DNA of 64,000 nucleotides, taken from assembly GCA_017795085.1 (NCBI GenBank), contig CP051246.1, positions 2,916,514 to 2,980,513 of the forward strand, read 5' to 3'. Shown one piece after another: positions 8,545-16,152 of the stretch. The position numbers and the translations under genes are program-made. Each line of letters starts with the position of its first letter. Positions within the stretch are counted from its first letter, which is position 1. Below the pieces are notes generated by a model. The model worked only from the letters and a program-made list of their open reading frames with translations. It did not search any database and was not told the DNA's origin. Source of the stretch: Salegentibacter sp. (GTDB taxonomy: Bacteria; Bacteroidota; Bacteroidia; Flavobacteriales; Flavobacteriaceae).

Positions 8545-9472
8545 ATGTCTATATTGCTATGGAGAAGTCTCCACTGGAAAAGATTTTCACGAAGAATGCA
8601 GTTTGAAATTCTTTGGAACAAAATCTCCACCTAAAATAGCATATTCTATTCAGGAAATGGGAGAACTAGCTAAGCAGGTGGTTGAGCGTAGAATATCTGT
8701 GCCTGGAGTTCAGCCAAAATTATCGATGTCAGTTTTAGAAGATAATAGAAAAGATCAGCGCCTAACAGTAGTTGGTGCCTTAGGCGGAAACTATATATTT
8801 AAACCACCTTCTGAAGATTATCCGGAAATGCCGGCCAATGAACATATTACTATGAAAATGGCCGTAGTGTTTAATATTGATGTTGTTCCACATTCTTTGA
8901 TTCGGCTTTCTTCAGGAGAGTTATCTTATATTACAAAGCGAATAGACCGAACAGAAGAAGGTTCTAAAATTCATATGCTAGATATGTTCCAGATAGTAGA
9001 AGCTTTTGATAAATATCGAGGTTCTATGGAGCGTGTTGGGAAAGCTGTGCTTAAATATGCAGAAAATACGTTATTGGACATTGTGCGGCTTTTTGAATTA
9101 ACGGTTTTTAGCTACCTAACGGGTAATAACGATATGCATCTAAAGAACTTTTCTTTGATAAAAGCACCTTATGGTTGGACGCTAGCTCCGGCTTATGATT
9201 TATTAAATGTTTCGATTGTAAATCCGGACGACCAGGAGGAATTAGCATTAACCCTTGCTGGGAAAAAGAAAAAGATAAGTAGAAAATTATTAAATGATTT
9301 TGGACTTGGCTTAGGGTTAACAAAAAAGCAGGTTAATGGTGTTTTTACAAGATTTCACAAATCGAAAAGTGCGGCTATGGTGTTGCTTAAAAATTCATTT
9401 CTGAGTGAAGAAATGCAACAGACTTATATTGGAATATTAGAAAAGAGATATGAAATTCTTCTCGAAAAATAA
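8537..9472 (+). CDS. hipT: HipT-like serine/threonine kinase toxin with N-terminal Cys/His knuckle
   Basis: A 311-residue HipA-family kinase lacking the N-terminal subdomain, which is the separate upstream protein. The loop R-I-S-V-P-G-V-Q-P-K-L-S (Ser54, Ser63) corresponds to the regulatory autophosphorylation loop. Catalytic motifs are T-G-N-N-D-M-H-L-K-N-F (catalytic Asp, metal-binding Asn) and L-A-P-A-Y-D-L-L-N (metal-binding Asp). Residues 4-21 form C-x2-C-x10-H-x2-C, a likely zinc knuckle. The ATG at 8537 is chosen over 8513 because the knuckle follows directly and it gives the short ATGAGTAA overlap typical of coupled genes. HipA and HipT inactivate tRNA synthetases (GltX, TrpS) by phosphorylation; the target here is unknown. 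Confidence 0.88.
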   Translation: MSKCLYCYGEVSTGKDFHEECSLKFFGTKSPPKIAYSIQEMGELAKQVVERRISVPGVQPKLSMSVLEDNRKDQRLTVVGALGGNYIFKPPSEDYPEMPANEHITMKMAVVFNIDVVPHSLIRLSSGELSYITKRIDRTEEGSKIHMLDMFQIVEAFDKYRGSMERVGKAVLKYAENTLLDIVRLFELTVFSYLTGNNDMHLKNFSLIKAPYGWTLAPAYDLLNVSIVNPDDQEELALTLAGKKKKISRKLLNDFGLGLGLTKKQVNGVFTRFHKSKSAAMVLLKNSFLSEEMQQTYIGILEKRYEILLEK

Positions 9473-9524
9473 AAAATACAAAACCGCCTTTCGAGCGTTT
9501 TTTGTATCAAATATTTTGGAATAA

Positions 9525-9986
9525 TTATTTATCACTCATATCAGCAAAATATTTCCATTGAAAGCTTTCGGTAGCAGTACTTTCATTATCTATAGAGAGG
9601 TTCTTAGTATCAATGAGTTCACCATCTTTATAAAATTTAAAAGTAACTTCAAGTGATATCCCTTCTTCTACATTATGAGGTGCTACATTGAAGGTAACCC
9701 AGATACCAGGTGAAGCTTGCTTAGTTGTATAAGATAAAGACCCCGGCAGGGCAGCATTTTCCGAATTCAGGTTGGCATCGACATCACGCTCGGAATCTGC
9801 ATCTTTCCAGCCATACGCAGAATAGAAAGTAATTTCCTGTTCATATTGATCTCTATCTCCCGATTGGGAATATTCAACGGTGAATGTACTATTTTCAGTT
9901 TCATTACCTGGTAGATCATCTGACGAGTCATCACTACAGGAAAAACACAATAATAATAGCGGTAAAAAATAAATAATTTTCTCCAT
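9525..9986 (-). CDS. Small lipoprotein of element 1, paralogue of the one at 29623-30087
   Basis: A 153-residue lipoprotein (F-L-P-L-L-L-L-C-F-S-C-S lipobox) with an acidic Ser/Asp linker, then a compact, probably all-beta domain (T-F-T-V-E-Y-S-Q-S-G-D, I-W-V-T-F-N-V-A-P-H-N-V-E, L-E-V-T-F-K-F-Y-K-D-G-E-L-I-D-T). I do not recognise a named family. It is clearly related along its whole length to the protein at 29623-30087 in element 2. The similarity continues upstream into the end of the neighbouring gene, so the two elements share a module. It lies tail-to-tail with the hipT gene. Confidence 0.85.
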   Translation of the reverse strand: MEKIIYFLPLLLLCFSCSDDSSDDLPGNETENSTFTVEYSQSGDRDQYEQEITFYSAYGWKDADSERDVDANLNSENAALPGSLSYTTKQASPGIWVTFNVAPHNVEEGISLEVTFKFYKDGELIDTKNLSIDNESTATESFQWKYFADMSDK

Positions 9987-10008
9987 AATAAATAGTTTTA
10001 GGTTAGAA

Positions 10009-10062
10009 TTAGGCTACAGCATCCTTTTTTAGGAGGGTAGTGAGATAATTAATTTCCGTTAG
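10009..10062 (-). pseudogene. 3' remnant of the gene intact at 29193-29603
   Basis: Read on the minus strand this ends ...T-E-I-N-Y-L-T-T-L-L-K-K-D-A-V-A-stop. The intact gene in element 2 ends ...T-E-I-N-Y-I-T-M-L-L-K-K-D-V-V-A-Q-F-stop. The bases between it and the following lipoprotein are also nearly identical in both elements. Its 5' part is missing and an IS66 scrap lies there instead. Confidence 0.75.
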
Positions 10063-10089
10063 ATGTATCCGTCCGAGCAACTGCACTCT

Positions 10090-10215
10090 CTATCCCTTCT
10101 GATAGCCGGGAAGTAATTCCTCTAGTTTTTGGATGTTATGATCAGGTATTTTTTGCAGGGTGTCCTCTAACCATTGCTGCGGATTAATACCCTGCACTTT
10201 ACATCCAGGAAAGAA
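10090..10215 (-). pseudogene. IS66-family transposase, C-terminal remnant
   Basis: On the minus strand the frame reads G-I-N-P-Q-Q-W-L-E-D-T-L-Q-K-I-P-D-H-N, then L-E-E-L-L-P-G-Y-stop region. This is the conserved C-terminal segment of IS66 transposases (consensus G-I-N-P-x-x-W-L-x-D-x-L-x-R-I-P, E-L-L-P). The frame stays open to 10314, but its first part (M-D-S-T-F-L-L-L) does not resemble IS66. No other IS66 gene or terminal repeat is visible. Confidence 0.7.
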
Positions 10216-10387
10216 AAAAGGAGTCGTTGCTTTAATGGCTGGCAAAATGACCAGAGGTATATGCGAAAAAGTAATAACGGTTAAGATTAAAAGTAACAAG
10301 AAGGTAGAATCCATAGTAAATTATGCTTTATTAGTATAAAAGTACTAAATTCGAACTTAGTATTAAAGCATATTAAATGATCCGTTC

Positions 10388-10406
10388 TGTCAACTATTTT
10401 GTCAAC
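10388..10406. repeat. Paired TGTCAAC heptamers, right end of element 1
   Basis: TGTCAAC at 10388-10394 and 10400-10406, the same spacing and direction as at 3940-3958. The pair lies about 47 bp from the 3' end of ssrA. The matching pair of element 2 lies about 44 bp from the 3' end of its tRNA. Confidence 0.55.
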
Positions 10407-10452
10407 GCAAAATAAAAAGCCCCGTAAACACTGGGATTACGAGGCTATTTAG

Positions 10453-10850
10453 TGGAGTCGGGGAGATTCGAACTCCCGTCCAAACAAGCAATTCAACTGC
10501 CTTCTACACGTTTAGTTTTCACTTAAATTGTCGGGAAAAACCTTGGCAGAAAACCTCCTGATTTTTCCGTATTCTCACTTAAATTTCAAAATTGCATCAA
10601 GACCCTGCAATTCCTAGAGTTACTTTATCGGTGCCCCTGATGCGAATGCCGTAAATCAAGGCCTTCGCGGGACATCTTGGCTCCCGACCTTGTCGGGACT
10701 AAGTTAACCTACTATGATTCGGTTACGCAGCCAAGGCGTAGTTATCTTCGCCGTTTAAAAAAGTGTGAAATATGAGATTTACGAGCTATATCCCAGCGCT
10801 CGACGTGCTTACAACTCAATTAGACTCGCTGTCAAAACCAAGTCGACCCC
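10453..10850 (-). ncRNA. ssrA: tmRNA (ssrA)
   Basis: Ribosome-rescue RNA of 398 nt. The tRNA-like ends pair: 5' GGGGTCG with 3' CGACTCC plus discriminator A. The T-arm GGGAGTTCGAATCTCCC is complete. The tag frame at 10723-10752 (minus strand) reads GGC GAA GAT AAC TAC GCC TTG GCT GCG TAA, giving G-E-D-N-Y-A-L-A-A, a typical Bacteroidota tag. The last 14 bases are duplicated at 3807-3820, marking it as the integration site of element 1. A hairpin at about 10424-10450 is its likely terminator. Confidence 0.96.
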
Positions 10851-10954
10851 ATAAATAAAAGAACGTTATTCTTATCGCTTTCAAGCCTGCAAAGATACCA
10901 ATAAAATTATATCTTTGAAAATACAGTTTATACTACACAAAACATATACCAAAA

Positions 10955-12166
10955 ATGATAAAATTCGCCCTCATCAAAGAGCGAAAAACCCCGCCTGACC
11001 GCAGGGTGGTGTTTTCTCCTGAAAAACTAAAAGAAGCTGCCCGTCAATTTCCTAAAGCAGAATTTAAAGTGGAAAGTTCTGAAATTCGGGTTTTTTCTGA
11101 TGAAGCCTACAGGCAGGCCGGTTTTGAGGTTTCTGATGATATCTCTGATTGTGATGTGATGTTGGGCGTTAAAGAAGTACCATTGCCGGCCCTTATTCCT
11201 GATAAAAAATACTTTTTCTTTTCCCATACCATAAAGAAACAACCTTATAATCGCGATCTACTCAGGGAAATCCTTCAACATAAAATTGAATTATACGATC
11301 ACGAAGTGATAATTTCAGCTTCGGGGGACCGATTGATTGGTTTTGGACGTTATGCCGGGCTGGTAGGTGCCTATAACGGTTTCAGGGGAATTGGTATTAA
11401 AGAAGGGCTTTTTGAATTGCCCAAAGCTGAAAGCCTTACAGATTTAAAAGCACTTTATGCCGAATTGGATAAAATTAAAATCCCGCATCTAAAAATAGTC
11501 CTTACCGGAAGCGGAAAAGTTGCTCACGGTGCCAAAGAAATTTTAGACCATTTGAAAATTCAGAAGGTTTCTGTGGAAGAGTTTCTGAATAAAAATTTTG
11601 AAAAACCGGTGTATTGTCTAATTGATGTTTTAGATTATAATAAACGAAAAGATGGTAATCAGGGAAATAAGGATGAATTTTTTAAAACTCCTGAAAAATA
11701 CGAATCTGATTTTCTCCGTTTTACTAAAACTGCCGATATGTTTATCGCCGGCCATTTTTACGGCGATGGTGCACCGGTATTTTTCACGGCTGAAGATGCC
11801 AAAAAACCGGATTTCAGGATAAGATATCTCGCCGACATCTCTTGTGATATCAATGGCCCAATCGCCAGTACAATAAGGCCTTCAACTATTGCAGAGCCGT
11901 TTTATGGTTACAATCCTGAACTTGAAGTTGAGGTGGATTTTAAAGAAAAAGATGCAATTTTAGTAATGGCAGTAGATAACCTGCCTTGTGAATTACCAAA
12001 AGATGCCAGTGAAGGTTTTGGTAAAATGTTTTTGAAACACGTGATTCCTGCCTTTTTCAATGAAGATGAAAACGGAATTTTAGAACGTGCCAGAATGACC
12101 AAAAATGGGAAGTTAACCCCAAAATTTAGCTATTTAGAAGCTTATGTAAACGGGGATAATTTATAG
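10955..12166 (+). CDS. Saccharopine dehydrogenase-like NAD(P)-dependent oxidoreductase
   Basis: A 403-residue cytoplasmic enzyme of the alanine dehydrogenase/PNT fold, in the lysine-forming saccharopine dehydrogenase branch. The N-terminal domain begins F-A-L-I-K-E-R-K-T-P-P-D-R-R-V. The nucleotide-binding half has I-V-L-T-G-S-G-K-V-A-H-G-A. A late motif, Y-L-A-D-I-S-C-D-I-N-G-P-I-A-S-T-I-R-P, is characteristic of LYS1-like proteins. In fungi the enzyme interconverts saccharopine with lysine and 2-oxoglutarate; in Flavobacteria the physiological direction is uncertain. It is monocistronic and starts about 100 bp from the divergent ssrA gene. A TATCTTTG sequence at 10908-10915 could be its -7 box. 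Confidence 0.85.
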   Translation: MIKFALIKERKTPPDRRVVFSPEKLKEAARQFPKAEFKVESSEIRVFSDEAYRQAGFEVSDDISDCDVMLGVKEVPLPALIPDKKYFFFSHTIKKQPYNRDLLREILQHKIELYDHEVIISASGDRLIGFGRYAGLVGAYNGFRGIGIKEGLFELPKAESLTDLKALYAELDKIKIPHLKIVLTGSGKVAHGAKEILDHLKIQKVSVEEFLNKNFEKPVYCLIDVLDYNKRKDGNQGNKDEFFKTPEKYESDFLRFTKTADMFIAGHFYGDGAPVFFTAEDAKKPDFRIRYLADISCDINGPIASTIRPSTIAEPFYGYNPELEVEVDFKEKDAILVMAVDNLPCELPKDASEGFGKMFLKHVIPAFFNEDENGILERARMTKNGKLTPKFSYLEAYVNGDNL

Positions 12167-12373
12167 AAAAAAGTTATATAAATCAACAAGCTCAGGGCAA
12201 GCCCCGGCGTATATATCGGAAAACTTTTCTCGATTGGAACCAGATCCCGGGAGTATCAAACCCACTCGTAGGAATAATAGGATATCTTCTTACTGCTCCC
12301 AAAGCAAATCGGGAATAATAATTTGCATTTTGTATCTCAAAACAAACAACTATTTAGTTTATAATACAGCTAC
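12167..12373. other. Intergenic region
   Basis: About 200 bases between two converging genes. I see no gene or RNA. Short GC-rich snatches (CCCGGCG, ATCCCGGGA) stand out from the AT-rich surroundings and may be worn repeat material. Confidence 0.3.
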
Positions 12374-12661
12374 TTAACTTCCAGCCAGGGGAGAATTAAA
12401 TACCCCAACGGCAAGTTCAGCCCAAATTATAAAAAGCACCATAATAACAAGGGAACCAAAAATCAATCGCTGTTTTAGCCCGGTGAATTTCCGCAAGATA
12501 AACTCCAGACAAATCCCGCTTCCTAATAGCAGGAATCCTGCCACTACAAAATCAAAAAAACTCCAATTAACTTCACGGGTAAAAATCATAGCTATTAGTG
12601 GAATTAACAGCAATAATAAAGCACCACTAAAAATAGCATATAGCCGTTTGTTTTTCATCAC
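12374..12661 (-). CDS. Small three-helix membrane protein, unknown function
   Basis: A 95-residue protein made almost wholly of three hydrophobic helices (about residues 8-27, 33-55 and 64-86) with a short Lys/Arg-rich linker (I-L-R-K-F-T-G-L-K-Q-R). No known family recognised. It has a plausible ATG and no overlap with neighbours. It converges with the dehydrogenase gene and diverges from the hydrolase gene at 12790. Confidence 0.7.
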   Translation of the reverse strand: MMKNKRLYAIFSGALLLLLIPLIAMIFTREVNWSFFDFVVAGFLLLGSGICLEFILRKFTGLKQRLIFGSLVIMVLFIIWAELAVGVFNSPLAGS

Positions 12662-12789
12662 ATTAAGCTTTTGTAAAACTTAATAAAAATAAGATAAAAA
12701 GTGATAGCAGATATACTCTTTAGGGAAAAATTTACAATTAGTTGACAATGGAAAAGCACGTATTATTTATCTTGCTCAAAATTATAACA

Positions 12790-13617
12790 ATGAAGTATTC
12801 GTTTTTATTAGTATTTTGCTTTTTTCTAGGAAATTTACTAAACGCACAGGAATTGGAAATCATGTCATACAATATCAAATTTGCCAATGAGAGCGATGGT
12901 GAAAATGCCTGGTCTAAGCGAAAAAATCATCTCACCAACCAACTTAAATTCTATGAACCCGATGTTTTTGGAGTTCAGGAAGCTTTGGTGGGACAATTGA
13001 AGCATTTTAAAACCGAAATGCCCGCTTATAAGTACGTGGGGGTGGCACGTGATGATGGAAAAGAAGCTGGTGAATTTAGTGCAATTTTTTACGATAGTGA
13101 AAAACTGGAAATTTTGGAAGAAAACACTTTTTGGCTTTCAGAAACACCTGATAAAATTTCTGTGGGCTGGGATGCGGCATTGGAGCGAATTTGTACCTAT
13201 GCCAAGTTTAGGGATAAAGAAAGTGGTAAAACATTCTGGATGTTCAATACCCATTTTGATCACGTAGGCCAAAAAGCAAGAGAGGAAAGCGCAAAACTAA
13301 TTTATAAAAAAATCAAGGAAGTTAACGCAGAAGAGTTACCGGTATTACTTAGCGGAGATTTTAACCTGGAGCCTGAAGCTACGGGAATACAATATCTTTC
13401 AGAAAAACTAAATGATTCTAAAAAAATAACCAGCCTTGATTTTGGCCCTGAAGGTACTTATAACGGTTATAATTTTACAGCGCCTGTAACCCGCCGTATC
13501 GATTATATTTTTGTTAGCGACAGAGTCGAGGTGAAAAAATATGCAGTATTAAGCGATTCTTGGGATTTAAAATACCCTTCAGATCATTTACCGGTAATGG
13601 TGAAGGTAAAGCTTTAA
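12790..13617 (+). CDS. Secreted endonuclease/exonuclease/phosphatase family hydrolase
   Basis: A 275-residue protein with a Sec signal peptide (M-K-Y-S-F-L-L-V-F-C-F-F...L-N-A-Q). An earlier ATG at 12742 would put 16 extra residues before the signal, so 12790 is preferred. The EEP fold is complete: I-M-S-Y-N-I-K (Asn), G-V-Q-E-A-L (metal-binding Glu), N-T-H-F-D-H-V, S-G-D-F-N-L-E-P (Asp/Asn) and S-D-H-L-P-V-M-V (catalytic Asp-His). The family includes nucleases, sphingomyelinases and inositol phosphatases. The close spacing of motifs resembles small secreted Bacteroidota members, and the substrate is unknown. Confidence 0.88.
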   Translation: MKYSFLLVFCFFLGNLLNAQELEIMSYNIKFANESDGENAWSKRKNHLTNQLKFYEPDVFGVQEALVGQLKHFKTEMPAYKYVGVARDDGKEAGEFSAIFYDSEKLEILEENTFWLSETPDKISVGWDAALERICTYAKFRDKESGKTFWMFNTHFDHVGQKAREESAKLIYKKIKEVNAEELPVLLSGDFNLEPEATGIQYLSEKLNDSKKITSLDFGPEGTYNGYNFTAPVTRRIDYIFVSDRVEVKKYAVLSDSWDLKYPSDHLPVMVKVKL

Positions 13618-13623
13618 GCAGTA

Positions 13624-13660
13624 AACCCCCGAATTTTGTAATTCGAGGGTTCGCTTTTTG
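13624..13660. terminator. Bidirectional terminator between converging genes
   Basis: An ACCCCCGAATT arm pairs with AATTCGAGGGT around a short loop, followed by a T-rich run. It sits seven bases past the hydrolase stop and just before the stop of the convergent channel gene, so it can serve both. Confidence 0.75.
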
Positions 13661-13673
13661 AAAGTTATTTTAA

Positions 13674-14903
13674 TTATTCATCGTGTGGCCTGTCATCGCC
13701 CGGCAGCTTATTATTGCTTTCAGTGGTGTTTTGAGTTTCTTTTCTAAATTTTTGAATTATATCCTTAAAATGTTCTCCAGCAGCCTCGCGACCTCCAAGT
13801 CCGTATGCCAGGGCTATGGTTACCGCAATAGCGCCAAGAATTAAACCAAAAGCCAATTCAACAATTTCATTGGCAATTCCCATGGTCCGTAGTGAAATCG
13901 CCAAAAATAGAGCAAAAGAAGCCCAGCGAACAACTCCTGCAATAAAGTTGTTATTTTTATTTCGGTTTATGGTATTATAAATCAATACCGAAATATAATT
14001 ACCCAATGCTAAAATCAATAATCCAAAAAGAATTTGACCGGTAATCTCAAGTACCTTATTTAAAGTTTCTGTTAAACGTTCCAAACCAAGAATTTCAACC
14101 GCGGTAATAACGCCAAAAAATACCAGGAAGAAATAGAGTAAATTAGCCACAATTTTAGAGAGAGATTGGTTGGCGCCAATCATATTATGTATCTGAATTT
14201 TTTCTGCAGCACGGTCCAAGCCAAGACTTTGAAAGAAGTCTTGCAGGAAATTCGCAAGGTATCGTCCACCCCAGATAAAAATGATAAGGATTACTGCCGC
14301 AATAATTATTTCGCCTATAATTTCAGTAAATCCATAGAGAATATCATTTGCGGGTCCTGAAATAGCTTCCATTTCAAGCGCATTAAATGCCTGAATTAAA
14401 AAGGGTATAAAAATGACGATAAATACCAGTTTTTTCAGAATATTTACCAGTTTATCAGTATCCTTAAATCCGGTTTTATCAATCCATCGATCTAAGAAAT
14501 TTCCTCCAATATTAATTAATCCGGAGATAAATTTTGCCAACATATAACCAATAAAACCAATAAGAATGGCACCAATAAGGTTAGGGATGAAATTAAGGAA
14601 CCCGGCAAGCATATCTTCCAGGGGCGTAAGCACTTCACTAATTCCCAATACTTCAAGAACCACCAGAAGTACAATAATCATAATGATATAATAAACGATG
14701 TTTCCTACAAAAACATTCGTGTCCCCCGTATCTTTACTTCCAAATACTCTTTCATCCCAATTGGTTTTTCGAAGTAACCTTACCACCAAAGATTTAATTC
14801 CTTTAGCAATAAGCCACCCAATAAAAAGTACCAGCAGTGCTCCAACTAAATTGGGTAAAAATTCTGAAATAGTGTCAGCAAAACGTTCTAATTGATTTTC
14901 CAT
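13674..14903 (-). CDS. Small-conductance mechanosensitive channel-like protein with conserved TM-helix repeats
   Basis: A 409-residue inner-membrane protein. It carries repeated amphipathic segments of the conserved TM-helix type (F-L-P-N-L-V-G-A-L-L-V-L-F-I-G-W near residue 15; F-I-P-N-L-I-G-A-I-L-I-G-F-I-G-Y near 105). Both repeats share the pattern F-(L/I)-P-N-L-(V/I)-G-A. More hydrophobic helices follow, and a Gly/Ala-rich segment near residues 355-375 (G-L-I-L-G-A-I-A-V-T-I-A-L-A-Y-G-L-G) resembles the MscS pore-lining region. The C-terminus is short and charged, with no large MscS beta domain. It probably acts in osmotic release or as a related channel. Confidence 0.8.
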   Translation of the reverse strand: MENQLERFADTISEFLPNLVGALLVLFIGWLIAKGIKSLVVRLLRKTNWDERVFGSKDTGDTNVFVGNIVYYIIMIIVLLVVLEVLGISEVLTPLEDMLAGFLNFIPNLIGAILIGFIGYMLAKFISGLINIGGNFLDRWIDKTGFKDTDKLVNILKKLVFIVIFIPFLIQAFNALEMEAISGPANDILYGFTEIIGEIIIAAVILIIFIWGGRYLANFLQDFFQSLGLDRAAEKIQIHNMIGANQSLSKIVANLLYFFLVFFGVITAVEILGLERLTETLNKVLEITGQILFGLLILALGNYISVLIYNTINRNKNNNFIAGVVRWASFALFLAISLRTMGIANEIVELAFGLILGAIAVTIALAYGLGGREAAGEHFKDIIQKFRKETQNTTESNNKLPGDDRPHDE

Positions 14904-15340
14904 TATTTAGAAATTTAAGGTTAGTTTTGCTTAATTTACAATTAAATAGCCTTAATACCAATAAAATGATTTTATTTAATGATTCTATTGATAAAAATCA
15001 CAAGTTTAATTATTTTCCTGAATATCCGGAAGTAATAAAAGTCCCCTACCCCCCAAAGGAAGAACTCATCTGTGAAAATATCCCAGGACATTTACCCCGC
15101 GAGTTTTCGAATTTTTTCTTCCTGTGGCAAGACCACAGGGCGTAATATTTAGTAAAGAAGAATCTTGCGTCATACCGAAACATGTGATGACAAGTAAAAT
15201 AAAAGTGAATAAAGAAAATACTTAGCCCGAAGTGAATTCGGGACAAGTTGCATATTTAATTAATAACCGCCGGGCAATGACTTATAATTTTTGTCAGCTA
15301 AAGAATTTAAAAGCTTACTGATAAATTTAAAGTCAGAAAC
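14904..15340. other. Intergenic region holding a dispersed repeat
   Basis: About 440 bases without a convincing gene. The middle holds one copy of a repeat also found at 47681-47781. A frame at 14927-15145 crosses the repeat and is rejected as a gene. The rest is AT-rich with nothing recognisable. Confidence 0.5.
15041..15154. repeat. Dispersed intergenic repeat, copy 1
   Basis: Shares long stretches with 47681-47781: GGxCATTTACCCxGCGAGTT, TTTTTTCTxCCTGTGGCAAG and ATATTTAGTAA. It holds a perfect hairpin CCTGTGG-CAAGA-CCACAGG (about 15120-15138). The second hairpin of the other copy (GCAGGG...CCCTGC) is degraded here. The order of blocks is conserved, so this is one element rather than a chance match. 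Confidence 0.75.
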
Positions 15341-16102
15341 CTATTCCTGTTGTTGCCTGGCTTCTCCGGGAATGTTTTCTTCTTTTAAATCTTCCTGTTC
15401 TTTTTCGAGTTCCCGGCGTTCTTTCAGAAATTCCTTTAAATCTTTTCCGTATTGCGATTTTTTCACACGTTTATCCAGTGAAGTGTATATGGTATCTAAA
15501 TATTTAATATTAGCATCAAAAACCTCAGAAAGAGCCAAATAAGGGGCAATTTCCAGATCTTTATTGTTGATCGCAAAGTTTACGGTATAAAGATATTTTC
15601 GCTTTAAAAGCTTTTCATAACGCTCGTCTATTTCCAGTAATTTCTCTTCATCACCGGCCTGTTCAGCATCAAAACTTTCCTTGATTAAATCGAGGTTAGA
15701 GCTGTTAAAACGTTGCTGTATTTTTCGATACTCTTCCAGTTTTTCCTGGTTTCTAGAACTGGTAACTTTAGCACCTTCAAAATTTTTTAGCGTAGTTTCA
15801 ATTTTCACTTCTCCCTTATCAGCAAAAAATTCCAGGCGGTCATCATAAGCTGAATTGTCTACCTTATCCAGGTAAAGGAATAGGAGTTGCGGATCTTCAA
15901 TAAAGGTTTCTAAACTGAAATTAGAATCTCCGTCTATTATCATTGAATCCAAATCGACCACCAGGGTATCTTCAATTTTTTGCAGGTATAATTTTCCTTT
16001 TTTTAATCCTTCAATATTCCCGCTTACCACCAAATTACTTTCTTTGGTTGAACAAGCGGCAATACCAATTAAAATAGATAAGAAAAGAAGAGATTTTTTC
16101 AT
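15341..16102 (-). CDS. DUF4369 lipoprotein
   Basis: A 253-residue lipoprotein (I-G-I-A-A-C-S-T lipobox). Residues ~25-130 match DUF4369 (L-V-V-S-G-N-I-E-G-L-K-K-G-K-L-Y-L-Q-K-I), the domain found ahead of thioredoxin-like domains in Bacteroidota thiol-disulfide oxidoreductases. Here no thioredoxin domain or C-x-x-C follows; the rest is a charged, probably helical segment rich in Glu and Lys. Function unknown; a cell-envelope role is likely. Confidence 0.85.
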   Translation of the reverse strand: MKKSLLFLSILIGIAACSTKESNLVVSGNIEGLKKGKLYLQKIEDTLVVDLDSMIIDGDSNFSLETFIEDPQLLFLYLDKVDNSAYDDRLEFFADKGEVKIETTLKNFEGAKVTSSRNQEKLEEYRKIQQRFNSSNLDLIKESFDAEQAGDEEKLLEIDERYEKLLKRKYLYTVNFAINNKDLEIAPYLALSEVFDANIKYLDTIYTSLDKRVKKSQYGKDLKEFLKERRELEKEQEDLKEENIPGEARQQQE

Positions 16103-16152
16103 TGTTCAGCTAAATTTTCGGGCGCAAATATCTTATAAATTTCGGTTTTAGC

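Larger units (their letters stand above)
3807..10465. mobile_element. Integrative element 1, inserted in the 3' end of ssrA
   Basis: The outer limits are set by a 14-bp direct repeat (GTGGAGTCGGGGAG) at 3807-3820 and 10452-10465. The right copy is the 3' end of the intact tmRNA gene. Just inside each end lies a pair of TGTCAAC heptamers 12 bp apart (3940-3958, 10388-10406). The left end carries a tyrosine integrase (3989-7864). Cargo: an IS21 element inside the integrase, a hipBST-like operon, a small lipoprotein and an IS66 scrap. No mobilization or replication genes are seen. With its integrase broken twice the element should be unable to move by itself. It has the same end layout as the tRNA-Leu element at 19.3-32.84 kb. 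Confidence 0.85.

Noticed and set aside
8212..9472. hipA broken by a frameshift
   Set aside because: The two parts overlap as ATGAGTAA, both have complete motifs, and the kinase part has its own N-terminal Cys/His knuckle. This matches separate HipS and HipT proteins.
14927..15145. 72-aa gene
   Set aside because: Its second half is the dispersed repeat also found at 47681-47781.
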